NCBI RefSeq assembly: GCF_018310535.1
Contig: NZ_CP074103.1
Coordinates: 453,983 to 517,982, forward strand
Reading direction: 5' to 3'
DNA: 64,000 bases
Source of the DNA: Streptomyces mirabilis
GTDB lineage: Bacteria; Actinomycetota; Actinomycetes; Streptomycetales; Streptomycetaceae
In this document: in pieces, positions 8,817-17,135 of the stretch
Layout: each line of letters starts with the position of its first letter
Numbering within the stretch: position 1 is the stretch's first letter
Program-made: the position numbers and the translations under genes
The notes under the pieces: model-generated
What the model was told of the DNA's origin: nothing
Database searches by the model: none
The model's input: the letters and a program-made list of their open reading frames with translations, nothing else

Positions 8817-9467
8817 ATGGCCGAGTTCTGGATCGGGCATCGCAAGTACCGGACCAAGGGGGATGCGCAGGAGGCGGTACAGAAGGTGCTGTACCGGTAC
8901 TCGGTGGGCAGCATCGTGGATCAGCAGGAGGACCACCTTCTCCTGCTGGACCTTCTGAACATGCACCGGGAGGCTGAGGACAAGATCGGCCCTGGTGTCG
9001 AAGCCTTCGCGATCGCCCCTCCGCCGCGCGGTCCGTACCCCTGCTTCGAGGTGGTCCGGGTGGACGGCAGCCGCATCGACTTCTCGTACAAGGACTGTCT
9101 GAAGCCGAAGACCTACCGTCAGCAGGTCCTGAACGTGATGCGCGACGAGGTGAAGTCGGCCATCAATACGTATTTCGAGTCCCGCAAGCAGGCCGGCTCC
9201 CTCGTCTCGGACCTGTCCGGAGCAACGCTGGAGAGTTCCGACACGGCCGTGAGCTACTTCGGCGGGCCCTCTTTCAACGACATCGCCGGGGAGTTCGCCG
9301 ACCGTGTCGGCGGGTGGGAGGCGATCGAACTGACGCCCTCCACCGAGCCTGGACTCGGGCGGTTCAAGGACCGCGACCTGGCCGAGCAGTGGTTCAGCTA
9401 CCACCAGGACCGTGCGGTTCTCGGGCTGTTGTCGACGAAGGAGAACCAGCGCCGCCCTCGCAGGTAA
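8817..9467 (+). CDS. DUF3223 (DCL-like) family protein
   Basis: A 216-residue protein with the DUF3223 signature: an N-terminal FWIGHRKYRTKGDA, the central phrase FEVVRVDGSRIDFSYKDCL (about residues 77-95) and a following helical segment. The family is named for a plant plastid protein implicated in rRNA maturation; the bacterial role is unknown. The open frame begins at 8724, but the ATG at 8817 has a GAAGGGAAGGG ribosome site and begins at the conserved N-terminus. The C-terminal 90 residues are less conserved and end in a basic tail. It stands alone between the helicase and the HU gene. Confidence 0.75.
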   Translation: MAEFWIGHRKYRTKGDAQEAVQKVLYRYSVGSIVDQQEDHLLLLDLLNMHREAEDKIGPGVEAFAIAPPPRGPYPCFEVVRVDGSRIDFSYKDCLKPKTYRQQVLNVMRDEVKSAINTYFESRKQAGSLVSDLSGATLESSDTAVSYFGGPSFNDIAGEFADRVGGWEAIELTPSTEPGLGRFKDRDLAEQWFSYHQDRAVLGLLSTKENQRRPRR

Positions 9468-9545
9468 CTCGGGTGCCCGAACGCAGCCGCACGTCCGCTC
9501 CGACGTGCGGCTGCGGCCGGGAGTCGGTCGGGTGAGGGAGGGGCG

Positions 9546-9700
9546 GTCTACGGGGACCTGGACGAGCGCGCCGGCGGCGGGTTGGTCGAGCGCGAGCTGT
9601 GTCCGTGGTGTGGGGGCCTGCCGGGTCCGGCGTGCTGGGCGAACTCCAACGGCTGCTCCTGCGGCGCGACCGCCTACCGGCCGCCAGCTTCGCCGCAGCG
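9546..9700 (+). pseudogene. possible zinc-ribbon gene remnant in the 9468-9810 gap
   Basis: The 343-base interval between the DUF3223 and HU genes has one frame with clearly coding-like third positions. It reads ELCPWCGG and then ACWANSNGCSCGATAYR, a four-cysteine ribbon. The only in-frame start is a TTG at 9582 without a good ribosome site, and after about 9700 the codon pattern decays although the frame stays open into the HU gene. I read this as the remains of a small zinc-ribbon gene, but a short real gene is possible. Confidence 0.3.
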
Positions 9701-9810
9701 TTCCGCTGCTGGTGCCGGGCACAGCGTTGTCAGACCTCGGTGCAAGGATGGCGAACGAAGCGTCGCGTCCGCGCAGCGGTCGCGACAACCCGAACGTCAC
9801 GGAGTACCGC

Positions 9811-10092
9811 ATGAACCGCAGTGAGCTGATCGCAGCCCTCGCCGAGCGCGCCGAGGTGACCCGCAAGGACGCCGACGCTGTTCTGGCCGCCCTCGCAGAG
9901 ACCGTCGGCGACGTCGTCGCCAAGGGCGATGAGAAGGTCACCATCCCCGGCTTCCTGACTTTCGAGCGCACCCACCGCGCTGCCCGTACGGCCCGCAATC
10001 CCCAGACGGGCGAGCCGCTCGAGATCGCAGCCGGATACAGCGTGAAGGTCTCGGCAGGCTCCAAGCTCAAGGAAGCCGCGAAGGGCAAGTAG
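9811..10092 (+). CDS. hupA: HU-type nucleoid protein
   Basis: A 93-residue HU protein that wraps and bends DNA as a dimer. It begins MNRSELIAALAERAEVTRKD and contains the arm region GFLTFERTHRAARTARNPQTG (prolines and basic residues that insert in the minor groove) and the family end SAGSKLKEAAKGK. The sequence is close to the chromosomal Streptomyces HupA and lacks the long lysine-rich tail of HupS. GGAG lies eight bases before the ATG. The surrounding genes are accessory, so this may be an additional copy; whether the host also has the usual chromosomal gene cannot be seen here. Confidence 0.92.
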   Translation: MNRSELIAALAERAEVTRKDADAVLAALAETVGDVVAKGDEKVTIPGFLTFERTHRAARTARNPQTGEPLEIAAGYSVKVSAGSKLKEAAKGK

Positions 10093-10210
10093 CCCCCCGC
10101 GCCGTGGGCACTCCAGGACCGCGCACTGACTCACGGACGCACTGCGTCACGCGATCACTGCGCGGAGCCCGGATAGTTGTGGCGCCGACGGGGTAGAACG
10201 GACGCCGGGT

Positions 10211-10230
10211 GCCCTCCGTCTACGGAGGGC
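10211..10230 (+). promoter_or_regulatory. hairpin in the presumed csp leader
   Basis: A 20-base inverted repeat whose arms GCCCTCCG and CGGAGGGC pair perfectly, about 50 bases before the cold-shock gene. Cold-shock mRNAs often have structured leaders that control translation; that role here is inference. It could equally be a weak terminator for the HU transcript, but it is 118 bases from the HU stop and has no T-run. Confidence 0.35.
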
Positions 10231-10281
10231 TCCGACTCCAGACCAGCCGGGGTTCCTCGGCAAGATCGAAGGACACGCAGT

Positions 10282-10485
10282 ATGGCCAGCGGCACCGTGA
10301 AGTGGTTCAACTCGGAGAAGGGCTTCGGTTTCATCGCCCAGGAGGGCGGCGGCCCGGACGTCTTCGCCCATTACTCCAACATCGCCGGCAGCGGCTACCG
10401 CGAGCTGGCGGAGGGCGACGCGGTCACGTTCGACGTGACCCAGGGGCAGAAGGGCCCCCAGGCCGAGAACATCGTCCGGAGCTGA
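10282..10485 (+). CDS. CspA-family cold-shock protein
   Basis: A 67-residue single-domain cold-shock protein that binds single-stranded RNA and DNA. Both RNA-binding motifs are present: RNP1-like KGFGFI at residues 16-21 and RNP2-like VFAHY at about 30-34, with the N-terminal [13 protein letters not shown]. The ATG at 10282 follows GAAGGACACGCAGT, where GAAGGA is the ribosome site. It lies between an HU gene and an initiator tRNA gene. Length and sequence are typical of Streptomyces Csp proteins. Confidence 0.92.
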   Translation: MASGTVKWFNSEKGFGFIAQEGGGPDVFAHYSNIAGSGYRELAEGDAVTFDVTQGQKGPQAENIVRS

Positions 10486-10541
10486 CGGCCGTACGGCACC
10501 GCCCCGCCCGCGAAGATCACTGTGTAGAGTGGCCTTACCGA

Positions 10542-10615
10542 CGCGGGGTGGAGCAGCTCGGTAGCTCGCTGGGCTCATAACCCAGAGGTCGCAGGTTCAA
10601 ATCCTGTCCCCGCTA
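10542..10615 (+). tRNA. initiator tRNA-Met (CAT)
   Basis: A complete 74-base cloverleaf with anticodon loop CTCATAA (anticodon CAT). Two features mark it as the initiator: the first base pair of the acceptor stem is mismatched (C1 opposite T72), and the anticodon stem ends in three G-C pairs (GGG/CCC). The T-loop is TTCAAAT. The CCA end is not encoded, as usual in Streptomyces. A strong hairpin follows six bases later. Confidence 0.95.
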
Positions 10616-10620
10616 CTGAC

Positions 10621-10651
10621 CGAAGGGCCCGGCATGCAGCCGGGCCCTTCG
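10621..10651 (+). terminator. strong hairpin terminator after the initiator tRNA
   Basis: A perfect 13-bp stem (CGAAGGGCCCGGC against its complement) with a five-base loop ATGCA, six bases after the tRNA. No T-run follows, as is common for Streptomyces terminators. Confidence 0.8.
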
Positions 10652-10821
10652 TCGTATGCGAACACCACGTGGAGCACTAGCGGCTGTCCCTGGCCCTGAC
10701 CGGAACAGGCCGGTATGGGCATTGCCCGCTGCCTCTCGGGCCGTGTCCTTCCGCGCGGCGCGATGATCTACGGTCTCCTACGGCACCGAAATGATCAGTT
10801 CAGCAACGGGGAAGTACGCAC

Positions 10822-11283
10822 ATGCGCAAGACAACAACGCTCACCACCACCCTGCTCGCAGCGGCCGTGCTGCTGACCGGGTGCGGCAGCGAGAAGAAGG
10901 ACACCGGCCCGGCCAAGGCGGGCGAGGCCTCGCCGAGCGTCTCGGCGAGCGGCGGCGCGAAGGGCTCGTCGTCGGGGAAGAAGGGCGTTGCCCATCAGGT
11001 GGTCTTCGAGGTGGGGGGCACGGGCACGGGCAAGGTCATGTGGATCGGGAACACCAACCACTTCGAGCAGGTGACGTTGCCCTGGACGAAGACGGAGTCC
11101 ATCCAACTGGAGGGGGCCGAGCTGAAGGTCGGCGTCACGGTGTCGGTGGTACCCGCCTCGGTCGAGGGCCCGGACAGAATGCTCAAGCCCGCCCCGTGCA
11201 CGATCAAGGTCGACGGCAAGCAGGTCGCTGACAACCAGGGCGGCAAGTCGGCCGAGCCCTGTAAGTACGAGCTCAAGGACTGA
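10822..11283 (+). CDS. secreted lipoprotein, 153 aa
   Basis: A probable lipoprotein: basic N-terminus MRKTTT, hydrophobic core and lipobox LLTGC with Cys19 as the lipidation site. A Ser/Gly/Ala/Lys linker (about residues 25-55) leads to a beta-rich domain of about 95 residues with two cysteines (PAPCTIKV and AEPCKYEL) that may form a disulphide. The fold resembles the small immunoglobulin-like MmpS-type accessory domains, but I cannot confirm that. The ATG follows ACGGGGAAG. It precedes a membrane Ser/Thr kinase gene by 141 bases. Confidence 0.8.
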   Translation: MRKTTTLTTTLLAAAVLLTGCGSEKKDTGPAKAGEASPSVSASGGAKGSSSGKKGVAHQVVFEVGGTGTGKVMWIGNTNHFEQVTLPWTKTESIQLEGAELKVGVTVSVVPASVEGPDRMLKPAPCTIKVDGKQVADNQGGKSAEPCKYELKD

Positions 11284-11424
11284 CAGCCGGCACCCTCACA
11301 CACGCCTCGCCGCCCTCCGGCAAGTCGTGTGCGTATGCTCCGCCGCACCGCCGGGCGCGCCCCGCGACCGGCGGTGCGCTGGGCCGGCCGGCCCAGCGCA
11401 GGAGCATGCAGGGCTGGAGGAATG

Positions 11425-12963
11425 ATGCGAGGCACGACGGTCGCCGGCCGGTACAGGCTGAAGGAGGCCATCGGCAGCGGAGGCATGGGCACGGTCTGGC
11501 GAGCCGAGGACATCCACCACCTTCACGACGTCGCCCTCAAGATCATCCCGGTGGGGGAGGGGGACCCAGTAGGTGAGGCGGCCTTTCGCCGGGAGGCACA
11601 CGTGGCCGCGCGCCTGTCCCACCCGCACGTCGTCGCCGTCCACGACCACGGCGCCGCCGACCTCGACGGCCGCCGCATCTTCTTTCTGGCCATGGACCTT
11701 GTCGACGGCCGCCCGCTGAACACACTGACCGGCAGTCCACTCTCCCTGACTGATGCCCTGACCTGGGCGATCCAGATCAGCCAGGCCCTGGAGGCCGCCC
11801 ATCAGTCCGGCATCGTCCACCGCGACCTCAAGCCGTCCAACATCCTCATCGACCGGTCGGACACCGCGTACCTGTGCGACTTCGGCATCGCGCGCCTGGC
11901 CGAAGCCACCCATCACACCCTGACCGTGACCGGCGTCGCCATCGGAACCCCCGCCTACATGTCGCCCGAGCAGGCCCGCGGAGACACCACCCTGGGCGCG
12001 CCCAGTGACCTCTACTCGCTCGGCTGCCTCCTCCACGAACTTCTCGCCGGCAGCGTCCCCTTCACCGGCACGGGATGGCAGGTCCTCAACCAGCACCTGA
12101 ACGACGCGCCGGCCCCGCTGTCCGCCCTGCGCCCCGGCGTCCCCCGCGAGCTCGAGCAACTGGTCCTGGAGCTCCTCGACAAGAACCCCGACCGCCGGCC
12201 GACCGCGGCCGACACCCGCGCACGCCTCACCCAGCTGCACACCGCACTGGCCGCCTTCGCCGACGCACCCACCGCAGTCCCGAACCCGCAGCCGCCCACG
12301 CGGGTCGCCACCACCATCGACCGGGCCGCCGAAGGCCGCGAACCCGGCACCCGGCTCCCCGCCGTGGTCGCGGGCGCCGTCACCGCCGCCGCCATCGCCG
12401 GCGAACTCTCACTCACCACCACACTGCCGACCGCCTGGACGGCCGGCCTCGGCACTCTCGCTGGGCTGCTCCTCGCCGCCCTCTACCTTCTCGACCCGCC
12501 CCAGTCGCCGCACCCCGAGCAGCTGAGGATCACCACGGCCTGCCTGCTGACCACCCTGCTCCTGACCGGCGGCATGGCGCTCGCCGTCCTGGTCAACGCC
12601 CCCGGCCTGTGGGCGAACGCCCTGGCCATCGCAGTCCTCGGTGGCCCCGCCCTGCTCGCCTTCGCCAGCGGCGTGCGCCGCCTGGTCGAGCACAGCCTTC
12701 ACCGGAGTGCCTGGCACGCCGATCTCGCCACGACCGCCGGCATCCTCCACACCGCCGTCGTCCTGCTCACCGGCCACCACGCCGGCCTCCCGGGGCTCAC
12801 CCTCACCGCTGTCGGCGTCGGGCTGTGGCCGGCCACGGCGCTGCTCACGGCGCTGCTCACCCCGGGCCGCTCCGCCTCCGGCGTTGCTCGGCCGACTCCC
12901 ACCGGCCAGGTCACGCACCGACACCGCCCCGGACCGCTCCCCGCCCAGCCCCGGATGCCCTAG
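11425..12963 (+). CDS. membrane-bound Ser/Thr protein kinase
   Basis: A Hanks-type (PknB-like) kinase of about 512 residues. The kinase domain (about residues 8-270) shows the glycine loop GSGGMGTVW, VALKII lysine, catalytic loop VHRDLKPSN, CDFGIAR and the activation region GTPAYMSPEQARGD. Instead of extracellular PASTA repeats, the C-terminal half has about six hydrophobic helices (about 310-500), so the sensor part appears to be embedded in the membrane. Two ATGs overlap at 11422 and 11425; GGAGG spacing favours 11425. The neighbouring lipoprotein gene suggests a cell-envelope role (inference). Confidence 0.88.
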   Translation: MRGTTVAGRYRLKEAIGSGGMGTVWRAEDIHHLHDVALKIIPVGEGDPVGEAAFRREAHVAARLSHPHVVAVHDHGAADLDGRRIFFLAMDLVDGRPLNTLTGSPLSLTDALTWAIQISQALEAAHQSGIVHRDLKPSNILIDRSDTAYLCDFGIARLAEATHHTLTVTGVAIGTPAYMSPEQARGDTTLGAPSDLYSLGCLLHELLAGSVPFTGTGWQVLNQHLNDAPAPLSALRPGVPRELEQLVLELLDKNPDRRPTAADTRARLTQLHTALAAFADAPTAVPNPQPPTRVATTIDRAAEGREPGTRLPAVVAGAVTAAAIAGELSLTTTLPTAWTAGLGTLAGLLLAALYLLDPPQSPHPEQLRITTACLLTTLLLTGGMALAVLVNAPGLWANALAIAVLGGPALLAFASGVRRLVEHSLHRSAWHADLATTAGILHTAVVLLTGHHAGLPGLTLTAVGVGLWPATALLTALLTPGRSASGVARPTPTGQVTHRHRPGPLPAQPRMP

Positions 12964-13134
12964 CGCCCGACGAGGCGGCCAGACTGTGCCGCCATCGGCG
13001 TGCACCTCCCAGCGCCCCCCTACCGCCCGAATACGGCGCCACGACCGTCGATACGTACGGGTCCGCAGGTCACCGGGGCGAACGGCACTCGTGCCTCGGG
13101 CAACCGATGCCGCCACGCACGCGTCGGACACGAC

Positions 13135-13560
13135 ATGAACCGCGAATGGCTCTTCACGCTCATACCGCTGGTGATCGGCGTGAGCTTTCTCTGTGCCGGC
13201 GTGTACGGACTCCGCCGCGCCAGCGCGCTTCGCCGCACGGGCATCACCGCCGTAGGGCGAGTCGTCCGCCACGACACCAGGCGAGACGACGACGGAGCCA
13301 AGTACCACCACCCGGTCGTAGCCTGGACGACCCGGGACGGCAGCGAGTGCACGTACTCCTCCACGTTCGGCCGAGGCAAGGTCCTCAACGGCTACGGCGT
13401 CGGCAACTCGGTCTTCGTCCTCTACGACGAGAACGATCCCCGCCGCTTCGAGATCCGCGGCTGGGACTCGACTTCGTTGTACATGGTGTTCACCGTGGTA
13501 GGCACGGTGCTCACAACAGGCACATTGACGGTTCTCCTCGTCCTGCTGAGCACTCTTTGA
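13135..13560 (+). CDS. DUF3592-family membrane protein
   Basis: A 141-residue protein with one N-terminal membrane helix (LFTLIPLVIGVSFLCAGVYG), a soluble beta domain containing GRVVRHDTR, YHHPVVAW, NGYGVGNSVFVLYDENDP, and a C-terminal membrane helix. This arrangement, with a pattern of V-x-YDPxDP type near the end of the domain, is that of DUF3592 proteins, whose function is unknown. The start at ATG 13135 begins right at the first helix; upstream in-frame sequence is not coding-like. The next 275 bases (13561-13835) contain no gene I can support, only a TATGCT -10-like sequence near 13812. Confidence 0.75.
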   Translation: MNREWLFTLIPLVIGVSFLCAGVYGLRRASALRRTGITAVGRVVRHDTRRDDDGAKYHHPVVAWTTRDGSECTYSSTFGRGKVLNGYGVGNSVFVLYDENDPRRFEIRGWDSTSLYMVFTVVGTVLTTGTLTVLLVLLSTL

Positions 13561-13835
13561 CCGCCGTGAGATGTTGCGCACCCAGTGGTTCAGGCGGGCG
13601 GGCCCACTGTCGTGCCGGACCTTTCCCCTGTCTGATGACCGCGCCGAACGCACCGCCCACCGGCGGCCCTCAACAGGTCCCCGGCACCCCGGACCGTCAC
13701 CGTGCTGCTCGGCCGCGAACTGAATGAAGCCGCCGGGCCACCCAGCGGAAGACGGACACCGCAACCCACCAGCGGCAAGGCGACGATCAGAGTCGATGTC
13801 AGTGGCCACCCCTATGCTGCGCCGAACAGCGAGGC

Positions 13836-15401
13836 ATGACCCCGCTCACCCTGGAGAGCGGGGAGTTGGACTTGGCAGGCAGCGGCCGACCGCGGAAGGA
13901 TCCGCGACAGGCGGAAGAGATCATGCGCGCGGCCGGCCTGGAGCCGCTGGAGCCCTACCGCGGCAGCTCCGCCCCGTGGCGGTGCCGCCATACGGCGTGC
14001 GGGCGGGAGGTCACCCCCCGCCTGAGCAACATCACCAAGGGACAGCGCGGCTGCGTCTACTGCTCCGGACACGCCCGGATCGAACCCGAGGCCGCAGCCG
14101 CGGTGATGCGGGCGGCCGGGCTGGAGCCGCTCGAGCCGTACCCCGGCGGCAGCGACCGGAAGTGGCGGTGCCGTCACCGCGCATGCGGACGCGAGGTCAC
14201 ACCCACCTATGTCCGGATCAACTCCGGTGCCGGGCCCTGCCGGTGGTGCGCACCGAACGCGCCGGTCGACCCCGACGTTGCGGCGGCCGACATGCGGGCC
14301 GCGGGCCTGGACCCCCTCGGCCCGTACCCGGGAGTGGACACGCCCTGGCCGGTCCGATGTCGGGCGTGCGGAGCGCCAGGGGCCCCCACGCTGGGCTCCA
14401 TCCGTCAGGGGCAGGGCGGCTGCTACCCCTGCGGCCGGCGCAAGGCCAACGAGTCGATGCGCCACGACGCCGAGACCGCGGCCGCGGTGATGCGGGCGGC
14501 GGGCCTGGAGCCGCTGGAGCCGTACCCCGGCACGGAGTTCGCGTGGAAGAGCCGCTGCATCACGTGCGGGTCCATCGTCTCCCCGCGCCTGGGTTCCCTG
14601 ACCGGCCGGAGCCGGCGTCCTGGCTGCAAGCGGTGCGCCGACCGGGCCAACGGTGCAGCACAGCGCCACGACGAGGACCTGGCCGTCGCCGAGATGCGCG
14701 AGCACGGATTCGAACCCCAGGAGCCGTACCGCGGGGTCAAGTACCCCTGGCGGTGCCTGTGCCACGGCTGCGGCACCATCACCTCACCGACCTTCGGATC
14801 CATCCTCGCCGGCCAGAGCGGATGCCGGCGCTGCGCCGACCTCCGCTCCGCCGCCGCACGACGGGAAGACCCCGAGCGCGCCGCCGCCTCCATGCGCGAG
14901 GCCGGTCTCGAGCCCCTGGAGCCCTACACCACGTCCATGACGCCCTGGCGCTGCCGCTGCACCACCTGCGGCCGCACCTCGACTCCCACCCTGTCCAAGA
15001 TCCGCAGCGGCCGCGGATGCAAGTACTGCGCCCGCTTCGGCTTCGACCGTGCCGCGCCCGCCCGCGTCTACGTCGTCACCCACGTACAGCACGGCGCCGT
15101 CAAGATCGGCGTCGCCGGCGCTCGTCAGCGAAACGACCGCATCGGCCAGCACCGCCGCCTCGGTTGGACCCTGTACTACGAGCACCACGTGCCCACCGGC
15201 GACGACGCCCTGTCCGTCGAACAGACGATCCTGCGGCGCCTGCGCGCCGCCGGGCACGGCGTCTTCCTCACCGCCGCCCAGTTGCCCAACGGCTGGACCG
15301 AGACGTTCGACGCCGCCCGCGTCACCGCCGCCGAGCTTCGGGACGCGATCCGAGAACACCAGACCGCACCAACCCCTCCTCAGCCGTTGACCCTGTTCTA
15401 G
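13836..15401 (+). CDS. six zinc-finger repeats fused to a GIY-YIG-like nuclease domain
   Basis: A 521-residue protein built from six copies of a 55-70-residue unit (starting near residues 24, 84, 147, 212, 281 and 346). Each unit has the phrase AGLEPLEPY followed by a treble-clef-like Cys arrangement (WRCRHTACG ... GCVYC in copy 1). The C-terminal domain (about 408-500) begins ARVYVVTHV, contains VKIGVA, an arginine-rich helix (ARQRNDR) and a glutamate (Glu462), matching a T5orf172-type GIY-YIG nuclease pattern. The repeats resemble the DNA-binding fingers found beside homing-type nucleases. A repeat array plus nuclease suggests sequence-specific DNA cleavage, but the target is unknown. The start ATG at 13836 follows a short leader. 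Confidence 0.75.
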   Translation: MTPLTLESGELDLAGSGRPRKDPRQAEEIMRAAGLEPLEPYRGSSAPWRCRHTACGREVTPRLSNITKGQRGCVYCSGHARIEPEAAAAVMRAAGLEPLEPYPGGSDRKWRCRHRACGREVTPTYVRINSGAGPCRWCAPNAPVDPDVAAADMRAAGLDPLGPYPGVDTPWPVRCRACGAPGAPTLGSIRQGQGGCYPCGRRKANESMRHDAETAAAVMRAAGLEPLEPYPGTEFAWKSRCITCGSIVSPRLGSLTGRSRRPGCKRCADRANGAAQRHDEDLAVAEMREHGFEPQEPYRGVKYPWRCLCHGCGTITSPTFGSILAGQSGCRRCADLRSAAARREDPERAAASMREAGLEPLEPYTTSMTPWRCRCTTCGRTSTPTLSKIRSGRGCKYCARFGFDRAAPARVYVVTHVQHGAVKIGVAGARQRNDRIGQHRRLGWTLYYEHHVPTGDDALSVEQTILRRLRAAGHGVFLTAAQLPNGWTETFDAARVTAAELRDAIREHQTAPTPPQPLTLF

Positions 15402-15777
15402 CCGCACACCTGGGCCGGGGGAGCGAGCCGACCTCGGCGGCGGCGATGGGGGAGTGGTGAGGGAATGGGCTACGCCGCGCCCTGGACGGCAAAAACTGCC
15501 ACGGCGGCCTGCTCGGCGCCTCCAGCGCCTTGGTGAACGTCAAGGCGACGACGGCCGCCTCGTCGGTCAGCCGGCCGGGTGCCCCCACGCCGGCCGCGGC
15601 CACGGCGCGGGCAGCACGCCGGCCGGTCGCAGCATGACGTCTCTCGTCGGCGAAGCTCCCGTCAGGCGGGCCACGGGGGCAAGCCGTTTCCCGTCGTGCT
15701 GGTCGTTCAGGCACCGGGCGCCCGTGTGGCGGGAGAAGGTCTGGCCGGGCACCCGTAGCGCCCGTCATGATCACGGC
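15402..15777. other. intergenic stretch, no confident gene
   Basis: These 376 bases contain no gene I can support. On the minus strand one frame between about 15470 and 15620 has coding-like third positions (it reads GRLTDEAAVVALTFTKALEA) but lacks a start and ribosome site and runs on into clearly antisense sequence, so it may be a gene remnant. Confidence 0.4.
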
Positions 15778-17064
15778 ATGGGTGCAAGCGCGTGGGACAC
15801 CGAGACCAAGCGGCCGATCTATGTCGATCTGGGCGTGGAGGGGCTACCGATCGGCCTGGCGGGCGGCCGGTACCTGTGCAGAGCCTGCGCGGATCCACTG
15901 ATCCTCAGGGGCGCCCGGCCCGAAGCGAAGGTCACGCCGCACTTCTCCCACCAGGAAGGAGGTCCGTGCCGACTGGCAGAACGGGAAGCGCAGATCGACG
16001 CGGACGACCAGGTCGTCATCCAGCTGAGCCACCAGATTCGCGCCCTGCCCGGCATCACCGGCTGCACCCTCGCCTCCCCCGGAGACGACCCTCACGACCC
16101 GATCGGACTCCCGCCGGTCGTCATCGCACAGTGCGGCGACACCGCCGTTGTCATCGAACGCCCCGGCACGCTGCCCAGCCCTCAGGCAGTCCGCCGACGC
16201 ATCCTCGCGGTACGCGAGCACCACGCCGGAGCCGCACACGTCTGGTTCCTGCGCCGCGACCCTGGCCAATTCGGCCAACTCCCCAGCCACAAGGTCCGCC
16301 TGAGCGGACGGGACGTCGAGCACCAGCGTGTCGCCCCCACCGAGCAGCAGCTGGCCATCCTCGACGCCGGCGGCCATGTGTACTGGCTCGACGGGAAGCT
16401 CGTGCTGGTGCCCTACGGCTACCACGCCTTCCGGCACCCCGCCCGCCCCGAACAGGACTGGACGGCCTGGCCGAAATGGCCGCGCCACAAGGACCCCCGG
16501 GACGACTGGCGGATCAGCAAGCCCCGTCCGGCCCCCACCGCGGACTGCTGGGGCCTGGTCCCGATCGCCCTGTCCTCGCTGACCCGCACCCGGGCGGTCT
16601 TCCACCCCGCCGACGCGCACAAGGTCATGGACGAGCTGTATGCCGCCCAGGAGGGCCGGCACCGCTGGCGCGACCGGCGAGCCCGCGAGGTGTACGCCGA
16701 GCGGCACGCTCCGCCCACTCCTCAGCCCGCCGCGCCGATCCCGACGGCCGAAGCCCCCGCCACCGAGGCTGAGACAGATCAGCACACCGCCCCACAACTT
16801 CCGCAGCCGGCCGACCAGCACGATGCCGAGGCACCCCCGCGCGGGAACGTGACCCCGTCCGTCGCCTCGTCCGCGAACCTCGCGCCGGCCTTCCCACCTC
16901 CACCTGTGGCCCCGCCCACGATTCCCCCGCCCCCACAGCTGCCCCCCGCGCCCCCCGCGCCCCCCGCGCCCCCCGCGCCCCCCGCGCCCCCCGCGCCCCG
17001 CGCGCCCCGGCAACGCCGATGGGTAGACACCCTCCGCATGCTGCGCCGACGGCGTGAGCGTTGA
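15778..17064 (+). CDS. CoiA-like competence-family protein with Pro-rich tail
   Basis: A 428-residue protein whose N-terminal part matches the CoiA family: YLCRACADPLILRG (zinc-ribbon-like cysteines, about residues 34-47) and TPHFSHQEGGPCRLAERE (about 58-75). CoiA proteins in transformable bacteria are involved in recombination of incoming DNA and carry a nuclease-like fold. The middle (about 100-300) includes WFLRRDPGQFG and YWLDGKLVLVPYG. From about residue 315 the protein becomes low complexity and ends with a run of Pro-Pro-Ala repeats and a basic tail. The ATG at 15778 begins the conserved region; the frame upstream is not coding-like. CoiA-like genes are widespread in Streptomyces, where their role is unknown. 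Confidence 0.7.
   Translation: MGASAWDTETKRPIYVDLGVEGLPIGLAGGRYLCRACADPLILRGARPEAKVTPHFSHQEGGPCRLAEREAQIDADDQVVIQLSHQIRALPGITGCTLASPGDDPHDPIGLPPVVIAQCGDTAVVIERPGTLPSPQAVRRRILAVREHHAGAAHVWFLRRDPGQFGQLPSHKVRLSGRDVEHQRVAPTEQQLAILDAGGHVYWLDGKLVLVPYGYHAFRHPARPEQDWTAWPKWPRHKDPRDDWRISKPRPAPTADCWGLVPIALSSLTRTRAVFHPADAHKVMDELYAAQEGRHRWRDRRAREVYAERHAPPTPQPAAPIPTAEAPATEAETDQHTAPQLPQPADQHDAEAPPRGNVTPSVASSANLAPAFPPPPVAPPTIPPPPQLPPAPPAPPAPPAPPAPPAPRAPRQRRWVDTLRMLRRRRER
16942..16995 (+). repeat. six tandem 9-bp repeats in the CoiA-like gene
   Basis: Six perfect copies of CCCCCCGCG lie in frame and encode repeated Pro-Pro-Ala. Changes in copy number would lengthen or shorten the linker by three residues per unit without a frameshift. 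Confidence 0.85.
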
Positions 17065-17135
17065 CGAACTCCGGAAAAGCAGTGGGCCCGGTCCGAAGTC
17101 GTACCGATACTGGCGACGGAGGAAGTGAGGCGCCC

